From Pseudoflavonifractor sp. 60 (GTDB lineage Bacteria; Bacillota; Clostridia; Oscillospirales; Oscillospiraceae), in contig NZ_QWKI01000097.1 of NCBI RefSeq assembly GCF_009911645.1, positions 1 to 57,324 on the forward strand: a DNA stretch of 57,324 nt, read 5' to 3'. Numbering within the stretch: the first letter of the stretch is position 1; every line of letters starts with the position of its first letter. A model generated the notes under the pieces. It worked only from the letters and a program-made list of their open reading frames with translations. It did not search any database and was not told where the DNA came from. A program made the translations under genes and the position numbers. Of the stretch, positions 40,953 through 48,531 are shown one piece after another.

Positions 40953-42284
40953 CTATACCCCCATCGTCATGCCGGTACCACCGTAGTCCTCGATCTGGCG
41001 GGGATTCTCCTCACCATACAGGTCGCAGAGCATATCGTCCACGGCTTTGCGGACCTCCGGGTCATCGGTCAGGGTTTCACAGCGGAAGCCGGTGGCGGCG
41101 TGGCAGGGCAGTTCCTCACGGACAGTCTGGAGGTACTTCTGCGGATCGGTATAGTTCCACCGTTCCCCACTGGCGAAGGTGACCCGCCCGACAGCCGGGC
41201 TTTCGTCCAGTACCTGCCGGAGATGGGCGGCAGCCTCCGCCACCACCGGGTCATCCTTGAATTCGTCCATCCTCAGCCGGTCCTCTGACAGCCACTCCCG
41301 GCCATCCCAATGGATGGCCAGATCCACCGCGGCGATGCCGTCCTTGGTGACCCCCAGCCGCTTGTCCTCGCAGTCAAGACCGGCGTATAACTGCATGGCC
41401 CCCTCCAGCGGGAGCTGGTGGGTCACTTGCCGCTCAGGCGTGTTGATGTGTTCGATCACATACCACTCATAGCTATGGGGGAGTGTGGGATCGGCGGCGT
41501 CTCTGAGCGCCTGGAGTCCTTTTTCCGTCAGACCCATCTGCTGGGCCTGCTTGTCGAAGCAGCTGAGATAGCACTGATAGTCGCCCTCTATGGGATTGCA
41601 ACGCAGGCGGTAGAGATACCGTCCCGTCTCCAGCGTGAAGCCGTAGTTCTGGCAGCAGGAGCCGCCGGCAATGGCGCCCTTACTGCCATAGCAGTACCGC
41701 CGCATGGAGGGGAGGTCTTTCAGGACTCCCTTGCGAAGATCGTTCACCACCTTGTCCAGCTCATCCCGGAACTCCTGGGTGTTCAGCTCTTCGGGGCCTC
41801 TGGGCCACCAGGTATGGTAGAAACCCTCGCGTCCCTTGTGTCCGAAGTCGATGCGGACATGGCCGATGGCCCCCAGCTCCTCATCCTTCTCCGGCGTCTG
41901 AGCATAAAAAAGCCCCGCATCCTCGGGGGATGCGGGGCACAGCTGATGGCGGACAGGCGTTTCAGGGCAGCGGATCTTTTCCTCAGCACAGAACTCCGCC
42001 AAGCAGGGATTTGTACCGGTCATCTGGAACATATCCTTGACCAGCCGGAACTGGGAATGGGCTTTTTTCAGCGGCAGATAGGAGAGGATCGAACCGGTAT
42101 GGTTTTCCTCCGCCATATCCACCAGTGCGTGGGGTTCGTCCGGATGCCGGACTGTACCCCGCAAGTCGTAGCAGTACCAGCCCTGGGGTACATCCTCGCG
42201 GGGGATGGGCGTGGCACTGAACAGCACTGAGGCCCCGAACAGGCGGGCGCCCAGCATTTTGTCCTTGTAAATATTGATTTGCAA
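40953..42284 (-). CDS. LPD28-like accessory protein, 443 aa
   Basis: TTG start at 42284 eight bases after AAAGGGAG. Residues 10-75 (GASVLFSATPIPREDVPQGW, YCYDLRG, GSILSYLPL) resemble the LPD28 domain of large mobile-element polyproteins. A central portion (130-300) contains GHVRIDFGHKGREGFYHTWW and a Cys-containing YCYGSKGAIAGGSCCQNYGF. The last 150 residues are acidic. It ends GTGMTMGV. The 74-bp gap before it holds no clear promoter. Confidence 0.55.
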   Translation of the reverse strand: MQINIYKDKMLGARLFGASVLFSATPIPREDVPQGWYCYDLRGTVRHPDEPHALVDMAEENHTGSILSYLPLKKAHSQFRLVKDMFQMTGTNPCLAEFCAEEKIRCPETPVRHQLCPASPEDAGLFYAQTPEKDEELGAIGHVRIDFGHKGREGFYHTWWPRGPEELNTQEFRDELDKVVNDLRKGVLKDLPSMRRYCYGSKGAIAGGSCCQNYGFTLETGRYLYRLRCNPIEGDYQCYLSCFDKQAQQMGLTEKGLQALRDAADPTLPHSYEWYVIEHINTPERQVTHQLPLEGAMQLYAGLDCEDKRLGVTKDGIAAVDLAIHWDGREWLSEDRLRMDEFKDDPVVAEAAAHLRQVLDESPAVGRVTFASGERWNYTDPQKYLQTVREELPCHAATGFRCETLTDDPEVRKAVDDMLCDLYGEENPRQIEDYGGTGMTMGV

Positions 42285-42358
42285 CGGTTTCACTCCCTTT
42301 CGTTTTTGGTCAGCAACAATAGATACCACAACTCCCGGCGAAAGTCTACAAAAACTTT

Positions 42359-43483
42359 TTACATCATCGCCTGCCCAATCTCCGGTGCGGGAGGGAAAGG
42401 CTTGCTCAGACGGCGCGCCAGACCGAACTCCGTCCGCCGGACGCCGTCCTCTGCCATGGAGTCCTCGCCCAGACGGGAAAAATCCATATACCCGTCGATG
42501 GTATCAATGACTTCATCGTCAGCCCCAGTGCGGCGGAGTACCTGCTTCCCGTACTCATCCATATCCTCCGGGACCCGCTCGTAGTCATCCCGGTCCATGG
42601 CGATGCTGACGGCTTCCGTGAAGGCACCCGGCTGTTCCACCTCCAGAACAGCGCAGAACTTCATCAGTTCCCCGTCCTCCTGCTCCATCTCCTGAAGGCA
42701 CAGCGCCAGCGTATTGGCGTCTTCCACAGTGATTGTATCCAGCGGGAGGAGGCCGTCCAGATACGGAGAGGAGAACTTGACGGCGGTGATTTCGGCCTGG
42801 GCGAAGTCCTCCACGTCCAGCGCCCTTTTTGCCTGCTCCAGCCGCTCGTCCGAGGCGGGAAAGCTGAGGGGAAATGTACCCTTTGCTGTGGAAAGCGTCA
42901 GGCGGAGGACGCCCTGCTCTTCCAAGACCTGCTCCATAGCGCCTGACTGAATCCCGGTGTAGCTGTCGGCCAGGAACTCTCCCTCATGGCTGTTACAGTA
43001 GTCGATGCCGATGGAGCGATAGTCCAGGTAGGGCCGCAGAGTCTCCGGTACCTTATCCTCCAGACGGTCATGCTCCACCAGCCATCTGCCCAGCTCCTGG
43101 TGGGAGGTCACACCTGGAATGACCTCGTAGCAATCCAGGCTGGCCGGTTTGATATGGGCGGCGATCCGAAGCACATCGTCCAGACTCTGTTGAGACTCCG
43201 GGTTCAGAGACTTGGACAGATGGTAGTGTTCCGCCGCGTTCATCCCGTCTATTGTCTCCGCCAGCTGGTTCAGCTTCTGGAGCGTGGAATCGCTGTCCAG
43301 CCTGGTTTGCTGGAGATGCCAGTTGAGTGCGGGGACGGAACTGTCAGCGTTCAATACCGTGGGTGCGATATTGGGTTGGCCCGCCGCACGAATTTCATCA
43401 ACTTTCCGTTTGAATTCATCCGGCGGCACCGGCAGTTTCAACTGTTCAAGTACCCTGCCGCTGGATATATTCAGCTTTAACAT
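42359..43483 (-). CDS. tandem ArdA-like antirestriction protein, 374 aa
   Basis: ATG after GGGAGGTCTATC, overlapping the previous stop by 7 bp. Two ArdA-like units: residues 70-180 (QLAETIDGMNAAEHYHLSKS, LRPYLDYRSIGIDYCNSHEG) and 240-360 (TVEDANTLALCLQEMEQEDG, IDGYMDFSRLGEDSMAEDGV, FGLARR). Strongly acidic. Near-duplicate of the following 43477 gene in its last 130 residues (shared LSKPFPPA). Ends EIGQAMM. Predicted DNA mimic; target system unknown. Confidence 0.65.
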   Translation of the reverse strand: MLKLNISSGRVLEQLKLPVPPDEFKRKVDEIRAAGQPNIAPTVLNADSSVPALNWHLQQTRLDSDSTLQKLNQLAETIDGMNAAEHYHLSKSLNPESQQSLDDVLRIAAHIKPASLDCYEVIPGVTSHQELGRWLVEHDRLEDKVPETLRPYLDYRSIGIDYCNSHEGEFLADSYTGIQSGAMEQVLEEQGVLRLTLSTAKGTFPLSFPASDERLEQAKRALDVEDFAQAEITAVKFSSPYLDGLLPLDTITVEDANTLALCLQEMEQEDGELMKFCAVLEVEQPGAFTEAVSIAMDRDDYERVPEDMDEYGKQVLRRTGADDEVIDTIDGYMDFSRLGEDSMAEDGVRRTEFGLARRLSKPFPPAPEIGQAMM

Positions 43484-44598
43484 GATAGACCTCCCATCTG
43501 CTGGTCCGGCTCTTGCGCAGGAGGAAAGGGCTTACTCAGCCGGCGCACCAGACCGAACCCGGTTTGCCGAACGCCGTCCTCATCCATCATCTCACTGCCC
43601 AGCCGGTCAAAATCAGTGCAGCCTTCTATGGCCTCCAGAACTTCGTCGTTTGCACCCATGCGGCGCAGGGCCTGACGGCCATACTCCCGTTCGCTGTCGG
43701 AGATCAGCTCATAGTCGTCGATGTCGATGGCCATATCAAGGGCCTCGGTGAAGGTGGACGGTTCTTCCACCTCCAGAGCGGCGCAGTATTTTATGATCTC
43801 GCCGTCTTTTTTAAGGCGCTGGAGACAGAGAGCCATCTCATTGGCGTCCTCTACAGTGATACTGTCCATAGGGATCAGCCGGTTCAAATAGGGCGCTGTA
43901 TATTCGGCGCTGGCGATCACCGCTTGAGCAAAGTCCTCGATTCTCAGGGACTCCTTTGCCTGTCCCAGCTGCTTCTCGGAGGCGGGGAGGACAAGGGGAT
44001 AACTCTGTTCTGAGGCTGTGAGTGTCAAAAGCATGGCTTTTGGCGTCTCCTCCTGCACTGGCGATTCCTCACGGCGTTTGACAAGGCCATGGGGCGTGTA
44101 TATCCCTCCAAGGGCATCCCGCTGCTCCGCGCCGATCTTACTGTAATCCAAGTAAGGCCGGGCCTCATCGGGGAAGGAGAATTTTCCGGTCATGAACGCC
44201 GTGTCCACCAGAAAGCGGCCCAGATCCTCGTCTGTCTTAATTTTAGGGAATATCTCATAACGGTCCAGGCTGTTTGCGACATGAACCGCAAAGTCCAGAT
44301 CGCCGGTACATTCCAGTTCCAGCGCCCCGGAAAAGAGGCGCTGTTCCTCCTGTGTCATACCGTTGATTCTGGCGTCCAGGGTGTTCAGCTTCTCAATGTC
44401 AGCCCCGCTCTCCAGATCGGCGTGCTGGACATACGGATAGAGGTTGGGGATGGGGCTGTTCACACCGCTGATGCTGATTTCCGCAGGCTCATCCTCAAAG
44501 CCTGCGATCAGGCTAAAGATCGTGCTTGCCGCCTCATCACGGGTAGTGGGGATATCGAGCGCAATACCGTAACTCCGGCACTCCAGGTAAAGAATCAT
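43477..44598 (-). CDS. tandem ArdA-like antirestriction protein, 373 aa
   Basis: Start MILYLECRSYG, ATG overlapping the previous stop; GGGAGGGG just upstream. Two ArdA-like units: ARPYLDYSKIGAEQRDALGG with IYTPHGLVKRR (about residue 185-215), and IEGCTDFDRLGSEMMDEDGV with FGLVRR (near 350). Paralogue of the 42359 gene; the pair probably arose by tandem duplication and has since diverged in the N-terminal unit. Ends QQMGGLSC. Confidence 0.65.
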   Translation of the reverse strand: MILYLECRSYGIALDIPTTRDEAASTIFSLIAGFEDEPAEISISGVNSPIPNLYPYVQHADLESGADIEKLNTLDARINGMTQEEQRLFSGALELECTGDLDFAVHVANSLDRYEIFPKIKTDEDLGRFLVDTAFMTGKFSFPDEARPYLDYSKIGAEQRDALGGIYTPHGLVKRREESPVQEETPKAMLLTLTASEQSYPLVLPASEKQLGQAKESLRIEDFAQAVIASAEYTAPYLNRLIPMDSITVEDANEMALCLQRLKKDGEIIKYCAALEVEEPSTFTEALDMAIDIDDYELISDSEREYGRQALRRMGANDEVLEAIEGCTDFDRLGSEMMDEDGVRQTGFGLVRRLSKPFPPAQEPDQQMGGLSC

Positions 44599-45815
44599 TG
44601 CGCCACCCCTCCCATCCGGAGTCCCTGTTCCCGCTGATGCTTCTCTGCGGGGTCCTCCATCATCAGCTCCTCCAGCGGCATTGTGCCCTGGTACACCACA
44701 TAGCCGCATTCGTTGAACTGCCCGCCTTCCTGCCGGAGCTGCTGTTCACCGTAGCGGCGGTAGTCGTAGAAGCCCTCCAGGTTTTCGTCGTAGTCGAAAT
44801 GACCGGACTCCCGGATCATGTGCCTGCCGTATTCCTCCGGGGTTTGGAGGCCGGGGACAAAGTCAAACAGGTCCAGGTTTTCCGCCAGCTGGCGGACGGC
44901 CATCATGTCTCCAGCCTCCGCAAACAGCACTACCGCATTCAGCTTCTCCATATCCGCCTCCTTCAGCGGCTCGATAGCCTGGCACATCCGGTTTAGGGCC
45001 GGGAGATCGCTGCCGCTCAGGTGGTCCAGTTCCAGCGCATTCACAACTTTTTCCGGCAACTCGTCCCAGTCGATGCGCATCTTAGCATCGTGCAGTGTGG
45101 TGACGCCGACACGGAGCAGCGTCCGCTCGATCTGGTGTTCCGAAGCGGGAAGGTACAGATATTCCGGATTGCTCCCCTCCACAAGACCCCGTTTTGGCGT
45201 GATCTCCAACACCAGCAGGCTGTGATCGTATAGATATGAGGGGAACTGGTGTCCGTTGTAGACCGGTTCCAGCTTCATGCCGTTGTCGTAGGCCACACCG
45301 TAAGGGGTGATGACTCCTCTACCGCCGTTAATCAGCTGGAGGGCGGCTTCTTTGCCATTCACTGCCTGGTATTGGTCTATCGGCATTGCGCCGCCGTTCA
45401 GTGTCATTGTGTGGTCTTTCCCGATCTGCTCCAAATCAGAGAAATCCGTGATAACCGTTGTCTGTTGACAACAGTACGTCAGGTTAATAAAGTCCTTGAT
45501 TTCGGACAGCCCCAGCTTGTGAGCCATAGCCTGGAACTGACTGACCTCGCCGGCGCAGAAGCCGTCCAGCCGTTTCGCCAGGTAGTCCAGCTGATCGATA
45601 TTGACCAGCGTACCCACCAGGGTGTTCAGCACGCTGTACCGGCTGTTTACTTCATCCACAGTGCAGTCCCGGTTGACGGAAAAGCCCAGGTCAATTGCCT
45701 GGAGCATCTCAATGGTCTTATCGTACTGGTCAACGGGAATGGGAAAGGGGATAGTGATCTGATCGCATTCCGGACGTCGGGGGTTGCTCAAAACCGCTTG
45801 GATCACATAACTCAT
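44595..45815 (-). CDS. ArdA-like antirestriction protein, 406 aa
   Basis: ATG overlapping the preceding small gene's stop (GTATGAG), GGAGGGCGG as ribosome site. ArdA-like layout twice: LVNIDQLDYLAKRLDGFCAG, FSDLEQIGKDHTMTLNGGAM, ITPYGVAYDNG (residues 75-185), and MIRESGHFDYDENLEGFYDY, RRYGEQQLRQEGGQFNECGY (near 350). Acidic with no membrane segment. The most divergent of the set. Ends LRMGGVAQ, DNA reused for the next gene's start. Confidence 0.65.
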   Translation of the reverse strand: MSYVIQAVLSNPRRPECDQITIPFPIPVDQYDKTIEMLQAIDLGFSVNRDCTVDEVNSRYSVLNTLVGTLVNIDQLDYLAKRLDGFCAGEVSQFQAMAHKLGLSEIKDFINLTYCCQQTTVITDFSDLEQIGKDHTMTLNGGAMPIDQYQAVNGKEAALQLINGGRGVITPYGVAYDNGMKLEPVYNGHQFPSYLYDHSLLVLEITPKRGLVEGSNPEYLYLPASEHQIERTLLRVGVTTLHDAKMRIDWDELPEKVVNALELDHLSGSDLPALNRMCQAIEPLKEADMEKLNAVVLFAEAGDMMAVRQLAENLDLFDFVPGLQTPEEYGRHMIRESGHFDYDENLEGFYDYRRYGEQQLRQEGGQFNECGYVVYQGTMPLEELMMEDPAEKHQREQGLRMGGVAQ

Positions 45816-45961
45816 ACGCCGCCGCCCTCCTCAAAGCCCTCTTTCATCTCCCACTCACGCTGCCTCGGCTTGGTGGGCCGGTTGCAGGGCAGCTTCTTCT
45901 GGGGCCTCTTTTTCCGGGTGTCAATGCGGGTAGACGGCGATCTGGACGGGTCCATCATCAT
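45812..45961 (-). CDS. small basic protein, 49 aa, probably 5'-frameshifted
   Basis: MMMDPSRSPSTRIDTRKKRP then KLPCNRPTKPRQREWEMKEG, ending EEGGGV: strongly basic, unlike its acidic neighbours, so it could bind nucleic acid or an acidic partner. A well-placed start just upstream (AGGAGGACAGAAGAAT, ATG at 46007) reads MARYFMGDTRLAG and stops at 45966. Adding one base would join this to ERMMMD, giving one ~64-residue protein. Either two tiny genes or one broken gene. Confidence 0.45.
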   Translation of the reverse strand: MMMDPSRSPSTRIDTRKKRPQKKLPCNRPTKPRQREWEMKEGFEEGGGV

Positions 45962-45965
45962 CCGC

Positions 45966-46007
45966 TCACCCCGCCAGGCGGGTATCGCCCATGAAATATC
46001 GTGCCAT
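45966..46007 (-). pseudogene. 13-codon leader fragment of the small basic gene
   Basis: MARYFMGDTRLAG followed by TGA, with a strong AGGAGG site. Its good ribosome site and the in-register continuation one frame over suggest it is the original start of the 45812 gene. Confidence 0.35.
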
Positions 46008-46040
46008 ATTCTTCTGTCCTCCTGTTTTGGTATTTCCAAT

Positions 46041-46088
46041 CCCTGAAAAGAGGACAAAACGAAAAAAGGCGCTGCCCTTTTTTCAGGG
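46041..46088. terminator. nested hairpins upstream of the accessory operon body
   Basis: CCCTGAAAA (46041-46049) pairs with TTTTCAGGG (46080-46088); within it GAAAAAAGG (46061-46069) pairs with CC(C)TTTTTTC to 46084. Either fold gives a stem with A/T-rich flanks, suggesting a terminator between the first gene of the operon and the rest. Confidence 0.4.
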
Positions 46089-46119
46089 AAACGGCCTTAT
46101 CTGGTACAAATATTGGGTT

Positions 46120-46279
46120 TTAACTTAACTGCATCCCGCCCTCTCACGGGGGCTCTATAGCCGCAAACTCCAACTCTTTTTGGTTGGACGCCTCTGCCAG
46201 CGCCTCCAGATCCGGGACGCTGCGTTCGATTGGTCCCACGGTGGATTCCGGGCATTTCCATCGTTCATCTGTGGGGTTG
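46120..46279 (-). pseudogene. detached C-terminal coding remnant of the 46280 gene
   Basis: One frame away from the end of the gene at 46280, the DNA reads NNNPTDERWKCPESTVGPIE, RSVPDLEALAEASNQKELEF, AAIEPP, a TGA, then EGGMQLS and TAA. The tail EGGMQLS is the element's typical ending, and IERSVPDLE repeats IERTIPDLE in the intact part. A one-base loss at the 46280 stop and a CGA-to-TGA change would explain it. No start site of its own. Confidence 0.6.
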
Positions 46280-47005
46280 TTATTCTATAAAAAATGTATA
46301 ACCGCTTTGTTCAGGATCGAGTGAGTCACAAAATTCTTCCTCTTTTTGCAAGGAAATGTCAACTCGATCCTCCAAATCAGGGATAGTGCGCTCTATTTGT
46401 TCCGCCGCAGAGCTCAGATGCTCCTGCCGTTCACTGGTAATGCTGAAGTTTTCCAATGTTTCATGGATACTGCGATAGACTTCTGTAAGTTGTTCGGGAG
46501 TAAAAAGGACAACGTGGGGGATGAGGCCGGAGCGGGTAGCGAAGTCGCGCTTGGCCGCGGTGTAACTGTCCACACCGCCGGGAGGTCCGTAGAAGTTCCC
46601 CGCGTTCAGGCCAGTGCGCTCCCGCACACGTTCCCAGGTAGCAAACTGGACGCCGTACCTGGTGGGGTGGCCCGCCAGAACCACATCGTTGAAATCCGCC
46701 AGCAGCCTGTAGTCTCCCGTCAGGCCGCTGGCTGTCAGCTGGGGCGCCGTCTCCATCTGGCACATGTACTCGGCAGTGGTTTTGGTGATAGAGATTGCTT
46801 TGTCCAGAGCGGCGCTCCTGTGATCATCCGCCGTATCCTCCCGCCAGTACCTCACCGAGCCGGTATCCAGCGCGAGACAGAGACGCTGTCCGTCCAGCTC
46901 TATTGGCAGGAGGCCCTCCTCCGTTTCCGGTTTTACGGCAAAGCCCTCGTGCTGGAGGTTCAGGGTTAGTTCTTGGAAGTATCTGTTTTTTTCTTCTGCG
47001 TTCAT
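46280..47005 (-). CDS. first gene of the accessory operon, unknown, C-terminally truncated, 241 aa
   Basis: ATG after AAGGAGGA. Soluble alpha/beta protein: NRYFQELTLNLQHEGFAVKP, LCLALDTGSVRYWREDTADD, YRLLADFNDVVLAGHPTRYG, and FATRSGLIPHVVLFTPEQLT. The C-terminal helix IERTIPDLEDRV is followed by a premature end (GYTFFIE). The original reading appears to continue downstream for about 50 residues (see the remnant). No family I can name with confidence. It is the gene nearest the element's right end. Confidence 0.6.
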   Translation of the reverse strand: MNAEEKNRYFQELTLNLQHEGFAVKPETEEGLLPIELDGQRLCLALDTGSVRYWREDTADDHRSAALDKAISITKTTAEYMCQMETAPQLTASGLTGDYRLLADFNDVVLAGHPTRYGVQFATWERVRERTGLNAGNFYGPPGGVDSYTAAKRDFATRSGLIPHVVLFTPEQLTEVYRSIHETLENFSITSERQEHLSSAAEQIERTIPDLEDRVDISLQKEEEFCDSLDPEQSGYTFFIE

Positions 47006-47025
47006 TTTGATCCTCCTTGCTTTCT

Positions 47026-47054
47026 AATATAATGGCAACTTTTTGCGCTGAAAA
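47026..47054 (-). promoter_or_regulatory. candidate promoter of the accessory operon
   Basis: Minus strand: TTTTCA (47049-47054), 17 bp, TATATT (47026-47031). It would start transcription near 47019, just before the ribosome site of the first gene. Confidence 0.4.
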
Positions 47055-47076
47055 GTCTGGGGCCCTTTTTGATTTT

Positions 47077-47260
47077 GCCTGTTTTGAAAACAGGCGCTGG
47101 GAGTATTGTGTTTTCCTGGAAAAACAAAAAGCGCCGGTCTGTCAATTCCTTTAGAACTGACGGATCGACGCTCAATACAGGCGCTCAAAATCGTAGCGCC
47201 CTATTTGAAACTGTTGTGCCGCAGGTTTAAGTCCTGCCTGAGTGAATAGGAGGTGGGGAA
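47077..47260. other. right-end region of the element with stacked inverted repeats
   Basis: No gene in 47055-47362. It contains the palindrome GCCTGTTTT-g-AAAACAGGC (47077-47095), an imperfect inverted repeat TCTGTCAATTC/GAACTGACGGA (about 47133-47165), GGCGCT/AGCGCC near 47180-47202, and a tRNA T-arm-like GCAGG-TTTAAGT-CCTGC (47221-47237). Such repeats at an ICE end usually bind integrase or excisionase. The attachment core cannot be fixed without the other end. Confidence 0.4.
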
Positions 47261-47273
47261 AAATCTAAATTTT

Positions 47274-47306
47274 GAGGCCCTTGGATTTTCACTATCCAAG
47301 GGCCTC
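47274..47306 (-). terminator. hairpin downstream of ssrA
   Basis: GAGGCCCTTGGA (47274-47285) pairs perfectly with TCCAAGGGCCTC (47295-47306), 9-base loop, followed on the minus strand by AAAATTTAGATTTTT. Likely end of the tmRNA transcript, possibly supplied by the element. Confidence 0.5.
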
Positions 47307-47362
47307 TGAGGTCTTGAAATCTCTCGGTTTTTTCACCGAAAATCTTTTTTGACCTCTTTTTC

Positions 47363-47708
47363 TGGTGGAGGCGGGGAGAGTTGAACTCCCGTCCGAAAGC
47401 ACTTCCACAGAAACTTCTCCGAGCGCAGACGATCATTTACATTCCCTCACTCAAGCGTGGGTCGTCACACTATTGAGCTTGGTAGAGTCATAATGCGTGG
47501 AACGGTCAACTCTTTCCGAACGCACGGGCACCACTAAGGCTACGCCCAGACCCGGCTCGTGGTCCTTCCGGGCAGGACGGCCGCATTAAGCAGCGGCGAG
47601 AACGTAATCGTTATCGTTCTTTAATTTATAAGTGCCCATTTTTAGGATGTTAGGCGCATCCGCTCGCTATTCCTGCTTCTATACCCCCGTCGAAACCGGT
47701 ACGCCCCC
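47363..47708 (-). ncRNA. ssrA: tmRNA
   Basis: 346 nt. The 5' GGGGGCG pairs with the 3' CGCCTCC before ACCA, forming the tRNA-like acceptor; GGACGGGAGTTCAACTCTCC is the T-arm. The reading portion gives tag GTYKLKNDNDYVLAAA then TAA. It rescues stalled ribosomes with SmpB, whose gene is 2.1 kb away. The 3' end abuts the mobile element, and ssrA 3' ends are classic integration sites. The sequence of the 3' end is complete including CCA, so tmRNA function is preserved. Confidence 0.95.
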
Positions 47709-47963
47709 ATGCAACCGCTTGGGACTTATAGTATATCACAAGCGGCGGTCGAATTGTGTTACGATTTGGTAACAATTTTCAGGGAGCGGCGTGGAGCTGC
47801 CCCTTGCTGTTTAGCGGGTCATATTCTCAAAGCAGTCAGCGGCGAGAAGGGTCGGGCTTGTAGGGAGTGTCCACACCGTTGCCGCAGACAAAGCAGTTCA
47901 ACCCTAAATGTTCAGGGTATAAGGCGGGTTTACTCCGTTTCCACAAAAAACACGAGTGGTACA
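47709..47963. other. noncoding gap between ssrA and ppiB-like gene
   Basis: Holds the tmRNA promoter (a TATACT -10 on the minus strand about 20 bp before the RNA; the -35 is weak). The remainder shows no gene, repeat or structured element I can support. Confidence 0.4.
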
Positions 47964-47993
47964 GAAAAACCCGCCCTGTGAGTCAGAGCGGGT
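47964..47993 (-). terminator. terminator of the cyclophilin gene
   Basis: ACCCGC (47969-47974) with GCGGGT (47988-47993) and a T5 run on the minus strand, seven bases past the stop. Separates the chromosomal operon from ssrA. Confidence 0.65.
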
Positions 47994-47999
47994 GAGAGA

Positions 48000-48527
48000 T
48001 CAGATTTTTTCCGGTTCAGGGTACTCCACGCCGAAGGTATCCACGGTGACCTTCTTCATCATCTGTTTCTGGCGGGGGCAGTCGTTCCAGTCGGTTTTGG
48101 CGGAGACAATGGCGTCAGCGGTCTCCATGCCCACAATCACCTTACCAAAGGCAGCGTAGCTGCCGTCCAGGTGGGGGGCTTGATCCACCATGATGAAGAA
48201 CTGGCTCCCGGCGGAGTTAGGGTCCATTGCCCGGGCCATGGACAGCACGCCCCGCTGGTGGATCAGGTCATTCTGGAAGCCGTTTTCGGTAAATTCTCCT
48301 TTGATGGAGTACCCCGGGCCGCCGGTGCCGGTGCCCTGGGGACAGCCGCCCTGGATCATAAAGCCGGGGATGCAGCGGTGGAAAATTAGACCGTCGTAGA
48401 AACCCTTTTGAATCAGGGAGATAAAGTTATTCACGCTGTTGGGGGCGGTCTCGGGGTAGAGCTCCGCTTTCATCACGGAGCCGTTCTCCATTTCAATGGT
48501 GACAATGGGATTTTTCTTGTCAGACAT
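48000..48527 (-). CDS. ppiB: cyclophilin-type peptidyl-prolyl isomerase
   Basis: 175 residues of typical length. Active-site elements FHRCIPGFMIQGG, NSAGSQFFIMVD and HLDGSYAAFGKV are present, so it should catalyse proline cis-trans isomerisation. No signal peptide: cytoplasmic. GAAAGGAA site, 4 bp after the upstream gene. Confidence 0.93.
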   Translation of the reverse strand: MSDKKNPIVTIEMENGSVMKAELYPETAPNSVNNFISLIQKGFYDGLIFHRCIPGFMIQGGCPQGTGTGGPGYSIKGEFTENGFQNDLIHQRGVLSMARAMDPNSAGSQFFIMVDQAPHLDGSYAAFGKVIVGMETADAIVSAKTDWNDCPRQKQMMKKVTVDTFGVEYPEPEKI

Positions 48528-48531
48528 AAGA

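Noticed and set aside
47221-47237. A tRNA gene from the T-arm-like GCAGG-TTTAAGT-CCTGC
   Set aside because: No acceptor, anticodon or D-arm partner is present around it; at best a fragment.
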